Positions 29,711 to 40,059 are shown, numbered from the stretch's first letter. The stretch: DNA of 64,000 nt from Prorocentrum cordatum (GCA_963575745.1 CAUYUJ010007280.1:1-64000), one strand, 5' to 3'. Translations and numbers: made by a program. Notes: generated by a model from the letters alone, not told the origin.

Positions 29711-29833
29711 TATCCCCGCCCCCTCCATTTCTTCTCTTTCTCGGTAACTCCTCCCTGTCGCACGCCGAGGCCCGTTTTTAGGGCGGGCCGGGCGTTTCGC
29801 CTGAGACTTCCTCACCAATTGCGACTATGAAGC

Positions 29834-30100
29834 TTGAAATGTGACAACAGTTGCACAGATGGAGGGCGGGTCGTTTTCAAAATGTCGCTCTCGCCTTAGC
29901 GCCGCGTACATTCGTTTTTAAAACATTGCAAGAGCTTCACGGACTGAGGGCGGGTCGTTTTCAAAATGTGGCCCTCACCTCAGCGCCGCGCATACTCGCT
30001 TTTTACATTTGCATGAGCTTCACGGATTGAGGGCGGGTGGTTTTCAAAATTTGGCTCTCGCCTCAGCGCCGCGCACATTCGTTTTAAACAGTTGTAAGCG
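29834..30100 (+). repeat. 84-bp tandem repeat, three units
   Basis: GGGCGGGTCGTTTTCAAAAT recurs at 29864, 29948 and 30031, each followed by a GCGCCGCG phrase, TTCGTTTTTA and a GAGCTTCACGGA phrase. Confidence 0.9.
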
Positions 30101-30429
30101 TTTCAAGGGTTCCCATGATCAGCGTACCAGAAAGTGTGCTTTGGAATGATTCAAGGTTATGCGGGTGCAGCAGGTATGTTGCTTCGCGGTGTTGGAGTCC
30201 CAGAGAAGGCGCTCTTGCACGATTCCAGGTCGTCAAGACGCAGCAGTCAGGTGGATACGTGGCGTTGCAAAACCATAGAACAATGCTGTGGCATGCTTCA
30301 GTATCTTCAAACGGTTGTCTTCCAACGAGGCAGTTCCTTCAATGGAAATAAACTGTCGTGGGGGCCTATGAAGAGGGAGCTTGGAGGGAGGGTTAATTTT
30401 AACATCGTTGATGACTCTTGGTTTTACAC
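30101..30429. other. Unassigned unique sequence
   Basis: The plus strand is open from about 30134 into the CTC tract. The first 90 codons look mixed, but no motif or splice signal supports a gene. Confidence 0.3.
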
Positions 30430-30878
30430 TGCTCCTCCTCCTCCTCCTCCGCCTCCGTCTCCTGGCCCCTCCTCTCTCCTCCTCGCTTCTCCTCTCCCCT
30501 CCTCTCTACCTCCTCCTCCTCCTCCTCCTCCTCCTCCTCCTCCTCCTCCTCTTCCTCCTCCTCCTCCTCCAGGTCCTCCTCCTCCTCCTCCTGCTCCCTT
30601 CCCCTTCCTCCTCTTCCTCTCCTCTCTCCTCTCTCCGTTCTCCTCTCTCCTCTCTCCTCTCTCCTCTCTCCTCCTCCTCCTCTCTTCCTCCTCTTCCCCC
30701 TCCTCCTCCTCCCTCCTCCTTCCCTCCCCTCCCTCGCCCACTTCCCATCCACTTCCTCCATCTCCCTCCTCCTCTCCTCCTCTCCTCCTCCTCCTCCTCC
30801 TCCATTTCGCTTCGCGAATTGACCATTCCCATTCCCATTCCTCCTCCTCCCTCCTCCTCCTCCTCCTCCTCCTCCATC

Positions 30879-30916
<38 letters not shown>

Positions 30917-30972
30917 TCATCAGCATCATCATCATCATCAGCAACATATCAGCATCATCATCATCATCATCA

Positions 30973-31028
<56 letters not shown>

Positions 31029-31540
31029 TATCATCCCTCCCTCCTCCCGTCCCTCCCTCCCTCCCTCCCTCCTTCCCTCCGTCCCTCCGTCCCTCGTCCC
31101 TCATACCTCCGTCCCTCCCTCCTCTCCCTCCGTCCTCCTCCTCCTTCCCCCCCCCCCCCCCGCCCCCCCCCCCCACCTCCTCCCTCCCTCCCTCCCTCCC
31201 TCCTCCCCCCCCTCCTTCCTCCCTCCCTCCCTCCTCCTTCCCCCCCCCCCCCTCCCTCCCTCCCTCCTCCTCCTCCCTCCTTCTCCCTCTCCTCCTTCCT
31301 CCTCTCCTCCTCCCTCCTCCTCCTCCTCCTCCTCCTCCTCCTCGTGCTCCTCCTGCTCCTCCTCCCCTCCTCCCCCCTTCTTCTCCTTCTCCTCCTCCCT
31401 CCTCCCCGCCTCCTCCTCCTCCTCCTCCTCCCCCCTCCTCCCCCTCCTCCCCTCCTCCTCTCCTCTCTCCTCCTCCTCCTCCTCCTCCTCCTCCTCCTCC
31501 TCCTCCTCCTCCTCCTCTCTCTCCTCCTCGCGACGTCTCG
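30430..31540 (+). repeat. Compound (CTC)n - (ATC)n - (TCCC)n region
   Basis: CTC/TCC blocks (30430-30870), ATC triplets (30876-31034), TCCC tetramers with C runs (31035-31300) and CTC again (31300-31528). Frames of several hundred codons here are artefacts. Confidence 0.95.
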
Positions 31541-31544
31541 TTTT

Positions 31545-31615
31545 CGCTCCCACCGCCTTCCGCCGACCATCTGGCGGAACCGCCGCTGCTCTACTTCCGC
31601 CGGTTTTCCGTCGAA
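31545..31615 (+). repeat. Second copy of the CCGCCGGCTTCC repeat
   Basis: Matches 25125-25195. Confidence 0.5.
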
Positions 31616-31624
31616 GGCAACGTG

Positions 31625-31697
31625 AGCCGAAGGCGACGCCCTTTCCGTAACGCGCCTCGCGGATCTCCGACACCGTGCTCCACTTGTTCCAGAGCGT
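31625..31697 (-). CDS. Small exon-like island, unknown
   Basis: Minus strand: TLWNKWSTVSEIREARYGKG, then VAFG, with G/C-ending codons. There are no clear splice sites. It sits beside a diverged element A fragment. Confidence 0.25.
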
Positions 31698-31855
31698 GGG
31701 TCCCCAAAAGTCTAGACCCCTCCCCGGGGACCCGCGTTTCATCTCAAGCCGTTGTTTCACAGCACCACGGGCTGGTGAGGATCCCCAGAAGCCAAGAACT
31801 GCCAAGCACGCCTCCCCCTCACGCGAGGAAACGTCCGAGCATGGGGGGGAGAGAC

Positions 31856-31964
31856 CCCGGCCGCGGCCCGTGGCGTCTCCACCAGGGCGGGGCCCTCCTT
31901 CATGACCTGCATGAACTCCGGCGTGTTGAAGAGCGCCCGCCGGGCTTCCACCTTGGCGGGCAAG
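31856..31964 (-). CDS. Exon-like island, unknown protein
   Basis: Minus strand, from an acceptor-like GGAATCAG to a GT at GGG|GTCTCT. It encodes LPAKVEARRALFNTPEFMQV, then MKEGPALVETPRAAAG. Codon bias is strong and there is no repeat. No family is recognised. Confidence 0.38.
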
Positions 31965-31979
31965 CTGATTCCCCCCCTC

Positions 31980-32350
31980 CTGCCTCGTCCTGCCTTCTCC
32001 TGCCTCGTTTTCGAGCCTCCTCTTCCTCCTCCTCCTCTTTCTCCTCCGCCTTATCTATCCCCATGTCTCCTCCTCATCCTCCCCCGCCCCCTTCTTCCCT
32101 CTCCCCATACTCCTCCTGATCCTCCCCATCCTCCCTCGTTCCTCCCCATCCCTCCTCGCCCCTCCTCCCCCTTCCTCCTCGTTTCTCCTCCTGCTCCACC
32201 TCCCTCTTCGTCTCCCTCCCCGTTCCACCTCCTCCCAATTCCTCGTGGTCTCCGTTCCTCCTCCTACTGCCTCCCCATGCCTCCTCATGCCTCCTCCTCC
32301 CTCCTCGCCCGCCTCCTCCTCCTCCTCCTCCTCCTCCTCCTCCTCCTCCC
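31980..32350 (+). repeat. TCC/CTC polypyrimidine tract
   Basis: Imperfect TCCTCC-rich sequence ending in 14 CTC triplets. Confidence 0.85.
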
Positions 32351-32369
32351 TTCCCTGCCCCGTAGAACT

Positions 32370-32486
32370 TATCCAGCGCGGAGCCTTGCAATTGCAGCGG
32401 GAGCAGTGCGTTGGAGGCGATGGCTCCCTCTTGCGATCGCGCGTCCGCCTGCCACAGCTCTTCAGACAGGGCAGGTCGGGGCAGAG
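32370..32486 (-). CDS. Exon-like island, unknown protein
   Basis: Minus strand: PALSEELWQADARSQEGAIA, then SNALLPLQLQGSALDKFYG. Amphipathic, with good codon bias. Boundaries are uncertain. The plus strand is also open. Confidence 0.3.
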
Positions 32487-32756
32487 TCGGACTTCCCCTC
32501 CCGGCCGTCGGCCGCCTCTATATCCGCCATCGTACCCTCGAGGCACGAGCTGGAGTGTCCTCGGGACCCTTTGCCAGATCCCTGGAGCCGCAGCCCTCAA
32601 CCCCGAGGATCCTTTGAAAAGGGGCCTGCACCCCACACTTGCCACAGATCTCTTGAAGGGGCGCGCCGCGTGGCCGTTGTGGGGCGCGCCGCGTATGCCC
32701 CTCCTGGGGCGCGCCTCGAGGTGTGTCCCACGTGCTATATATCTGGGCCAGAGGAG

Positions 32757-32960
32757 GCTCCAAGACGGCCCACGAAGCCCTCGAGGCGCCCCAAAGAGAG
32801 CCCAAGAGTGGCCAAAAGGGCCCCAGGAGGCCGCCCAGACGGTCCAAAGAGGGTCCAAAAATCGCCGCACGGTCGGTCCAGGATGGCCCCAAGACGGCCC
32901 TACAAGCCCTCGAGGCGCCCCACAGAGAGCCCCTATAGAGCCTTCCCGAGGGCCCCGAGA
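32757..32960 (+). repeat. CAAGACGGCCC-type minisatellite
   Basis: Two similar halves (CCAAGACGGCCCACGAAGCC and CCAAGACGGCCCTACAAGCC), about 128 bp apart. Related to the GGCCCCAAGA repeats. Confidence 0.75.
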
Positions 32961-33109
32961 CGCCACACGAAATAATTGCCCCAAGGTTTTTCTCAACCGT
33001 CCTGTATTTCTGGGCCCTCGCTATGAAGAGACAGCGCCCCGCGTCACTCCTCCTTCTCCCGCTGCCCCCCCCCTCCTCCCGCGCAGTCCGCATGGCGGCG
33101 ACGTCCCAT

Positions 33110-34560
33110 TCTGGCACACCCCTCACACGGTTCGGGGCCCCATAGGGAGCTCCACCTAAGGTCCCAGCGGCAGAGTTCGCATGTAGTTCCACCCTCATCT
33201 CGGCGCACCCCTCACACGTGTCGTGGCCCCATAGGGAGCTCCACCGAAGGCCCCAGTGGCGGGGTTCGCATGCAGTTCCACTCTCATTTCGGCGCACCCC
33301 TCACACGGTTCGTGGCTCCATAGGAAGCCCCACCGAATGCGTCAATGGTAAGGTTCGCATGCATTTCCACCCACATTTCGGCGCACCCCTCACACGGTTC
33401 GGGGCCCCATAGGGAGCTCTACCGCATGCCTCAGTGGCAGGATTCGCATGCAGTTCCACCCTCATTTCGGCGCACCCCTCACACGGTTCGGGGCCCCATA
33501 GGGAGCTCCATCGAAGGCCCCACAGGCAGGGTTCGCATGCAGTTCCACCCTCATTTCGGCTCACCCCTCACACGGCTCGTGGCCCCATAGGGAGCTCCAC
33601 CGAAGTCCGCGGCGGCAGGGTTCGCATGCAGTTCCACCTTCATTTCGGCGCACCCCTCACACAGTCCGTGGCCCCATAGGAAGCTCCACCGAATGCCTCA
33701 GTGGCAGGGTTCGCATGCATTTCCACCCACATTTCGGCGCACCCCTCACACGGTTCGGGGCCCCATAGGGAGCTCCACCGAATGCCTTAGTGGCAGGGTT
33801 CGCATGCATAATGCCTCAGTGGCAGGGTTCGCATGCAGTTCCACCCTCATTTCGGCGCACCCCTCACACGGTTCGGGGCCCCATAGGGAGCTCCACCGAA
33901 TGCCTCAGTGGCAGGGTTCGCATGCATTTCCACCCACATTTCGGCGCACCCCTCACACGGTTCGGGGCCCCATAGGGAGCTCCACCGAATGCCTTAGTGG
34001 CAGGGTTCGCATGCATAATGCCTCAGTGGCAGGGTTCGCATGCAGTTCCACCCTCATTTCGGCGCACCCCTCACACGGTTCGGGGCCCCATAGGGAGCTC
34101 CACCGAAGGAAGGCCCCAATAACAGAGTTCGCATGCAAATCCACCCTCACTTCGGCTCACTCACACGGCTCGTGGCCCCATAGGGAGCTCCACCGAAGGC
34201 CCCCGCGGCAGGGTTCGCATGCAACTTCATCCTCATCTCCGCGCACCCCTCACACGGTTCGTGGCCGCATAGGGAGCTCCAGGATTCGCATGCAGTTCCA
34301 CCCTCACTTCGGCGCACCCCTTACACGGTCCGTGGCCCCAAAAGGGAGCTCCACCGAAGGCCCCCGCGGCAGGGTTCGCATGCAGTTCCATCCGCATCTC
34401 CGCGCACCCCTCACACGGTTCGTGGCCGCAGAGGGAGCTCCAGGATTCGCATGCAGTTCCACCCTCACTTCGGCGCACCCCTTACACGGTCCGTGGCCCC
34501 AAAAGGGAGCTCCATCGAGGCCCCACAGGCAGGGTTTACAGTTCCGCCCTCATTTCGGCC
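33110..34560 (+). repeat. 89-bp satellite array with higher-order structure
   Basis: About 16 units of CATTTCGGCGCACCCCTCAC, an ACGGTTCGGGGCCCCATAGG stretch, GAGCTCCACCGAATGCCTCA and GGCAGGGTTCGCATGCAG. A 207-bp block is duplicated at about 33781 and 33988, and a 161-bp block at about 34277 and 34438. The core GGCCCCATAGGGAGCTCCAC is shared with the 77-bp array. Open frames across it are artefacts. Confidence 0.92.
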
Positions 34561-34897
34561 TGCTACGGATCTTGGGATTCCTGAACCGATGGGCAACCGA
34601 ACAGCCTTTCCGCCGCAGCGCGGCAGAGGCAATCTGCACGCGCGCTCAGGCGGTCCGAGGCAACGGACAGCGCAGCTTAGCCAGCCGCTCGGGAGGAGGG
34701 GAAGAGAGTCGGGGGGACGCAAGACTCGGGTGCGGAAGACTCGGATTGGCCGGTCGGGGGCATCATGAAAATGACAAGACCCAATTTGAAATCTGACGCG
34801 AGCTCCCGCTGCAAGCATCCCACGAAAACCGGACCGTCAAAATCCGGGGCGCTCGTCAAAAGACGTCGGCACACCTGAGCTCTGGCTTCCTCGCGTC

Positions 34898-35143
34898 TTG
34901 CGTTTCCCCGAGCTGAGAGGCGGAAGCGGCCGCGAGGGAGGAGACAAACTCGGCGACCGAACCGGCCTGCAGAAGAGCCGGGAGACTACGGGAGGGCGTC
35001 TGCGCCTCTGTGGGCCGGCGGCTCTCGAGGATCCATCTGCGATCCGACGCAGGCGAACCTGGCCAGCTGCGTCGAGTCTCCCCAAGAGTTCGGTCGGGCA
35101 GGTCCTCCTACAGGCGGAGTTTGGAAGAATATTGAAAAAATAG
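34898..35143 (+). other. Plus-strand open frame, 81 codons, unassigned
   Basis: Begins at an ATG-like context and reads ELRGGSGREGGDKLGDRTGL, then RLRLCGPAALEDPSAIRRRR. It is non-repetitive, but the minus strand is open as well. Its end lies inside element F, so at most the first two thirds could be host sequence. Confidence 0.25.
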
Positions 35144-35213
35144 TGGAAAAATCATCCCCGCACTATTTCTGTATGATTTTTGAATAGATCTCCTGTAGAG
35201 GGACATGCCCGAC
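35092..35213 (+). mobile_element. Element F, copy 1 (MITE-like)
   Basis: Left end GGTCGGGCAGGTCCTCCTAC, right end CTCCTGTAGAGGGACATGCC then CGAC; the arms are inverse. The interior is A+T-rich. Copies also lie at 47631 and 57789. Confidence 0.75.
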
Positions 35214-35219
35214 TTTTCC

Positions 35220-35435
35220 CTAGAGGCCTCCTAGATAGGGTCTGGGTAGCTGTGGTCAAGGGATCGCGCCGCATCGCCCATGCATCAGCGATGCATCGGC
35301 GATGTATCGACGATGCATCGGCCATGTCGGTAAGGCACTGGCGTGGAGAGAAACTCGGGCTCCACACCGAGCCGCATCGAGCCTATGCACAGGCGATATG
35401 CGGCGCGATCGTCCGCCCCCATCTAGGGGGCATAG
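35220..35435 (+). mobile_element. Element E, copy 1 (MITE-like)
   Basis: Starts CTAGAGGCCTCCTAGATAGG and ends with the diverged inverse CCCATCTAGGGGGCATAG. The interior has GATGCATCGGCGATG palindromic repeats and GGCGTGGAGA, as in 42243-42502. Confidence 0.7.
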
Positions 35436-35444
35436 ACTCCCTGA

Positions 35445-35631
35445 CACAGACATGCGACGTTCTATTTTTTTTCGCGACGGCGTCCCTGGAAGCCCCGACC
35501 CTTTCCCCGGGACCGGTTTTTCGTCCCGAGCCGTTTTTTGACGGTCTCGAGGCCCCGCGAGGGCCCCCTGGGGCCAACATGGCCCCAAACCTCCCGTCCT
35601 GATACTTGTTGACAACGCGATGATGTCTGGG
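35445..35631 (+). mobile_element. Element A, copy 3
   Basis: 187 bp from ACAGACATGCGACGTTCT to GATGTCTGGG, with the standard interior. It follows element E after nine bases. Confidence 0.75.
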
Positions 35632-35689
35632 GCCTCCGGTGGGACTCCCTATGGGTCCACGAAGCGCTGTACTGGGTGGGGGAAACGCA

Positions 35690-35785
35690 GGGAGGAGGGA
35701 GTAGGGGGAGGAGGGGGAGGAGAAGGAGGAGGAGGAGGAGGAGGAGGAGGAGGAGGAGGAGGAGGGGGAGGAGGAGGAGGAGGCC
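35690..35785 (+). repeat. (GAG/GGA)n microsatellite
   Basis: Purine triplets on the plus strand. Confidence 0.95.
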
Positions 35786-35831
35786 TAGCGTAGTTAGACT
35801 CCCTGACTCGTCTCTGCCGCCGATCGCCCAG

Positions 35832-36016
35832 GCTGGCCGCGTCGCGAGCATCTGGCCCGCAGTCGGCCGGGGAGGCCCGCTCCGCGCAGGCGGAGGCGCG
35901 GACCGCCGCCGCTGGAGGGGGATGCCGGGGCCCTGCGGACAGGCTGCAGCCCAGGCCAGCGGGCCGGGCAGCCGCGCAGAGGTCCTCAGACGCTCCACAG
36001 AGACGACGCCTGGCAG
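35832..36016 (+). CDS. Exon-like island, Ala-rich, strand ambiguous
   Basis: On the plus strand GATCGCCCAG precedes and CTGGCAG|GTGAAAGG follows, a good splice pair. One frame reads LAASRASGPQSAGEARSAQA. The sequence is so G+C-rich that the minus strand is open too, so the call rests on the splice signals. Confidence 0.28.
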
Positions 36017-36099
36017 GTGAAAGGAAAGAGAGAGAGAGCGAGAGAGAGAGGGAAGCTCGCCTCCGTCGGTGGCTGCAGGCCGATCTGCCCTCCTCGGCA

Positions 36100-36260
36100 C
36101 GGACCTCGTGCTCCCCTCCTCCTCCGCCTCCTCTCTCGTCCCTCTCCTCCTCTCTCGTCCCTCCTCTTCCTCCTCCCTCCTCCTTTTCGTCTTCTGCCTC
36201 CCTCTGTCCGCCTCCTCTCTCCTCCTTTCCTCCTCTCTCCTCTCTCCTCTACCCCTCTGC
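36100..36260 (+). repeat. TCC/CTC polypyrimidine tract
   Basis: Imperfect CTCCTC and TCTCCTC units. Confidence 0.8.
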
Positions 36261-36427
36261 ATCGTCCTTGGTGTCTTCACACCCTCCCGAACGGAAGGGA
36301 TCAACCTCTGGAGCCGAAGTCGAAATCACGCCACGATCCGCCCCTGGTGCTCCTCCATCCTGCCTGCTCCCCATGAGACAAGAAGAAGGCGAAACGAGGC
36401 TTGGCATCCTCCGCCTCCACGATCCGC

Positions 36428-36500
36428 CTCTCCTTCTCCTCCTCCTCCTCCTCCTCCACCTCCTCCTTCTCCTCCTCCTCCTCCTTCTCCTCCTCCCCAT
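36428..36500 (+). repeat. (CTC)n microsatellite
   Basis: CTC/TCC triplets with TTC interruptions. Confidence 0.9.
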
Positions 36501-37154
36501 CCTGCCTGCTTCCCCAAGCAATCGTCGCCCTACCAACAAAAAGGAAAACTGAGCAGGAAACGGAAGGCATTCCTGGCTTCGGGCGGCCTGGACCACAAAC
36601 AAACTTTTTCAGGCCATCCCTGGGGAGCGGCCCGAACACATGTAGCTCCTCCTGAGCCCCGAGTGGTCCTTATTTCCGCGTCTAGGTTGACTGTATCTGC
36701 TTCCTCCCCTCGAGGTCTCCGGGAGGTCTCCTCTGGAACTCCCCAGGTGCCCCCTGCGGAGGCCTCTTGGGGGCCCCAGCAGGCTGACGAAGGAACTCCC
36801 GAAAACGTGCAAAGATCCTCGATCCTCGACCCTGCCTGCTCCCCTGCTCACCCCTCACCTTTCGGGCGGGTGCTAATGGAAGGGGCCCAACTGGGGGGTG
36901 AAGAAAAGGACCCCAAAGGAGCCCTTTGGGGCCCCTTTTGGACACCAGCTGGCTCCCAAAAGAAGCCCTAAAGGGCCCCTTTGGGACCCTGTTCTTCACC
37001 CCCCATTTAGGTCACCCCCCAATTGGCACACGCCCGAACCTTTGCCTCCTGTCACCGTGGCCTCTCGTCTCACATTGCCCCCCCCCCTTCACCCTTCACC
37101 CTCTCGCGCGAAGCTGTTCCTTCAAGCTCCCCCTAGCCCCCCCCCCCCCGCAGA
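36501..37154. other. Unassigned, with a short GGCCCCTTT-type repeat
   Basis: The plus strand is open to 36970 with a mixed text (EVSSGTPQVPPAEASWGPQQ). 36900-36990 has tandem GGGGCCCCTTTTGG-like units. No gene is called. Confidence 0.35.
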
Positions 37155-37365
37155 CGATGATGACAGGGGTGGCGAGGGGGGCGACGAGGACGACGACCAC
37201 ACAGATGTCGACGACGACGAGGCCGACGAGGATGGCCACGACGCGAGCGAAATAACGATGCCGACGACGACGGCGACGACGACGACGGCGACAAAGATGC
37301 CGACTGCGACGACGACGACAAGGACGGCGGCGGCGGCGGCGGCGACAGTGGCGACGACGGGCCAG
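37155..37365 (+). repeat. (GAC)n degenerate microsatellite
   Basis: GACGACGAC units with GCG and GAT substitutions. Confidence 0.9.
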
Positions 37366-37440
37366 CGGGGGGGGGCACCAGCCCGTCGCGGCCGTGCAGC
37401 TTCTCCACTGAGTGCCAAAGGCCTCTCTCTCTATGTCTCT

Positions 37441-37508
37441 CTGGGGGGGGGGGGCAGGCAGGAGAAGCCGTGGGCCTCTGGGAGGACGGGGGGGGGGGGG
37501 GGGGGGGG
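37441..37508 (+). repeat. Poly-G runs
   Basis: G runs of about 12 (37443) and about 21 (37488-37508). Such runs can form quadruplexes and are also prone to sequencing error. Confidence 0.8.
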
Positions 37509-37625
37509 ACATCACGAGCGGCGGACACCTCCGCACCCACGCCCTCGCGGTACGGGCTACGGGGCGCGATGCAGTGGATGCGCGGTCGCATGGACTTGGC
37601 GGCGAGCAGAAGGGGGTCGTGGGAG

Positions 37626-37730
37626 AGGGGGAAGGCTTCTTAGGAGGAGGCTGCTTCTTAGAAGGCGCCGGCCTTACACATCTACAGAGAAGGCCCGCAC
37701 CTGGGGGTGCTTCTGAGGAGCCTTCCCCCC
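37626..37730 (+). mobile_element. Element C, copy 1 (MITE-like)
   Basis: About 105 bp. Left GGGGGAAGGCTTCTTAGGAG, right GGGTGCTTCTGAGGAGCC then TTCCCCCC, inverse to each other. The interior GGCGCCGGCC and ACAGAGAAGGCCCGC match 55955-56069. Confidence 0.75.
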
Positions 37731-37759
37731 TCCCCCTACCCCCCTCTGCGCGCCGCCAG

Positions 37760-37851
37760 TGGACACGCTCCACGCGGGGCGGCTGCGAGCCGGTGCCCCG
37801 TACCCCGTGGGGCCGCGCGGCCCTGCGAGGCCCGACCTGCGAGGCCCACGG
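37760..37851 (+). CDS. Exon-like island, unknown
   Basis: Plus strand between GCCGCCAG and CACG|GGTAGG. It encodes DTLHAGRLRAGAPYPVGPRG. The splice pair is good, but the short length and high G+C limit confidence. Confidence 0.28.
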
Positions 37852-37911
37852 GTAGGCTGCCCCCGCCCACCAAGGGCAACGGGGGCATCGCTGGGCGGCA
37901 CCTCTCAGCAG

Positions 37912-37947
37912 ATCTTCGCGGGAACGACTGAGGGCTGTCAAGCCTCC
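37912..37947 (+). repeat. 36-bp direct repeat, left of element D
   Basis: ATCTTCGCGGGAACGACTGA and the 16 bases after it recur exactly at 38162-38197, on the other side of element D. Confidence 0.9.
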
Positions 37948-37960
37948 TTCTTGGACGCCC

Positions 37961-38159
37961 GACATGGGTACGAAAAGAATGGGTACAATGCCCAACAACA
38001 AACGTTGTCGCAAACCAACAGCGGCCGCTGGTGGGCAGGCGGCCTTCTGTCTCGAGTGGTAGCAGGCCGCGGCGGCGTGGACACCGAGTCCTGTTCAGAA
38101 TGCACAGGATCCGCTGTTGGGCATTGTACCCATTCTTTCCGTGCCCATTTCGTTCGTGC
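37961..38159 (+). mobile_element. Element D, copy 2
   Basis: 199 bp. Left ATGGGTACGAAAAGAATGGG then TACAATGCCCAACAACA; right GCTGTTGGGCATTGTACCC to CCGTGCCCAT. The arms match as inverse repeats at all but three or four of 37 bases, better than in copy 1, so it is younger. Confidence 0.8.
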
Positions 38160-38161
38160 AA

Positions 38162-38197
38162 ATCTTCGCGGGAACGACTGAGGGCTGTCAAGCCTCC
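38162..38197 (+). repeat. 36-bp direct repeat, right of element D
   Basis: Exact copy of 37912-37947, at a spacing of 250 bp. Confidence 0.9.
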
Positions 38198-38415
38198 GTT
38201 CGAACAGGGGCCGACCTTCCCGGCACTCCTACAGGCCTACCACGGAAGAACCTCAGAACGGAAGAGTGCTCAAAAGACAAACCATGCTCGTGGAACGTGA
38301 AGCCGGCCTTCTCAAACAGGACGCCCCCAGCCACAAACCGTAATTACTAAAAACATCTCGTGCGCGCCGCGAGAGATGAGTCACGCATGTTTTTGTTGGT
38401 GGGCCCTAAGGGTGA

Positions 38416-38515
38416 AGCCCCAGGAGGAGGAGGAGGAGGAGGAGGAGGAGGAAGAGGAGGAGGAGGATGAGGAGGAGGAGGAGGAGGAGGGGAGGGGGAG
38501 GGGGAGGGGGAGGAT
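38416..38515 (+). repeat. (GAG)n microsatellite
   Basis: GAG triplets on the plus strand, passing into GGGGGA units. Confidence 0.95.
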
Positions 38516-38675
38516 CGAGCTGGAGCTGTTGGGCGGCTCCGCAGCGCTGGATCCGGGACGGCGCAGGCGCTCTGCGACGCTGCCACGCGCCGCCCGAGGC
38601 CCGCGCCCGCCTCTCCCCGCAGGGGGCGGCTCCCCCGGGGAAAGGAGGCGGTCTGGGACGCTGCAGCGACATACC

Positions 38676-38877
38676 GTAATGCGGGATGACGATTAATAGA
38701 AAATGAAAGAGAACGATTAAAACAAAATTTCCCTGCGATGTCTGCACAAGTTTCTGACTGGAGGAGAACGATTGAAAAAAGTTTTCCAGCCCGCGGCCGG
38801 TGTTTTCTAATCGTCATCCCGGGCGCCGCCGCGTGAACACGACCCCCGGTCATTTATCAATCGTCATCCTCCATTAC
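38676..38877 (+). mobile_element. Element G (MITE-like), single copy
   Basis: About 200 bp with terminal inverted repeats: left GTAATGCGGGATGACGATTA, right inverse GTAATGGAGGATGACGATTG. A second inner inverse motif (TAATCGTCATCCCGG) lies near 38808. The interior is A+T-rich. No other copy was seen here. Confidence 0.6.
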
Positions 38878-38906
38878 AGTAGTACTGTGCCCCCCCATCT
38901 TTGGAG

Positions 38907-39101
38907 CCCAGAGACACGCCCGCGTCGTTTCAAAGATCAGGACGGGGGCGGGGCTTTGGGGCTATGTGTTCGGCCCCGGTGGGGGCCCGGGCCCCGGGGG
39001 CCGTCAAATAAAACGGCCCGGGACGAAAAGCCGGTCCCGGGGAACGGGTCGGGACTTCCAGGGACGCCGTCCTGCAAACCTCAGGACGTCGCATGTCTGG
39101 G
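38907..39101 (-). mobile_element. Element A, copy 4 (inverted)
   Basis: Runs from a diverged CCCAGAGACACG to CATGTCTGGG in the orientation opposite to copies 1-3. The interior CCCGGGACGAAAAGCCGGTC is well conserved. Confidence 0.72.
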
Positions 39102-39950
39102 GTGCGCACGTCCGAACCGACCACGCAGCACAGGCGTCCTGTGGCATGTCGGTGCCCGGGCGGCGTGGCCAGAGGGCGCCCGCCACCGGGCAGGCACGAT
39201 CAGAAGTTTGGGCGCCCCTTGCGGTGGAGCGGCGCACACACAGTAGAAGCATGATGTTTCGGTGATGCTGGTGATGGGCGAAGAGTGAGGCAGGCGCGGC
39301 GTTAAAAAAAACCCAAGAGGTTCCTGGCTTCCATCCCTCTCGCTTCTGGCGCAACTAACTCTTCTGGGCGGCCTCTCACGGAACGAACATGCAATCGCGT
39401 AGCCGCGCATTCTCATTGCTTGTCTGCCTTTTTATGCGCTGAATTCTGAGTCGCTGCTGCTGCACAACCAGATCACGCTTCACGGAAAGCCGTTGGCGAA
39501 CAAGACGTCCCCCCACAACTCTTGCTCCAAGGCTCCAGCATGCCTCCCGAGGCCTCCAGAGAGTGCCAACAAGAGCATAAAGCGATCAGCATCTAGACCG
39601 TCCTCATCATCGTCCTTCTCTCCCTCCCTCCCTCCCTCCCTCCCCCACCCCTCTCGGCGCGATCCGACCCGCGGAGGGGGCTCACCGCGCGAGGGGCTCT
39701 CCGCGCAGCGCTTGCCCCTCCCTTCCCTCCCCGTCGAAGTTGCCCCTGCCCCCTCCCCGAGCATATCGGAAGTGTTCCTCGGCTCCGGACGCGTCGTTGT
39801 GGTTTTCCTCCTCCCCCTGCCGTTCAATGTTTTGTTTTTTAGTTCTCTCTCTCTCTCTCTCTCTGTTTCTCTCTCTCTCTCTCTCTTTCCTCGTCCCTCC
39901 CCTGTCCTGTCTCCTCGTCTCCTCCGCCCAATCCACATGTGCGTTGCACG
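39102..39950. other. Unassigned, with (CT)n
   Basis: TCCC repeats near 39618-39645 and CT dinucleotides near 39845-39885. No gene is supported. Confidence 0.4.
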
Positions 39951-40059
39951 AGGGAGGGCGTGTTGCGCAGCAGGCTGCGCCGGGGACGGCGCCAGGGTCT
40001 GTGGCATGGACTGCACCATGGCCTGCGCCACAGCGTCGCGCCGTGGACCTTTTTGCAGC

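Noticed and set aside
30134-32119. 661-codon plus-strand frame
   Set aside because: Almost all of it is CTC/TCC and ATC microsatellite translated as Pro/Ser/His. This is composition, not a gene.
33110-34560. Regular spacing that could suggest a CRISPR array
   Set aside because: Units are continuous tandem repeats without unique spacers, in a eukaryotic setting.
33693-34796. 367-codon plus-strand frame
   Set aside because: It is the 89-bp satellite read through; the apparent protein repeats are DNA repeats.
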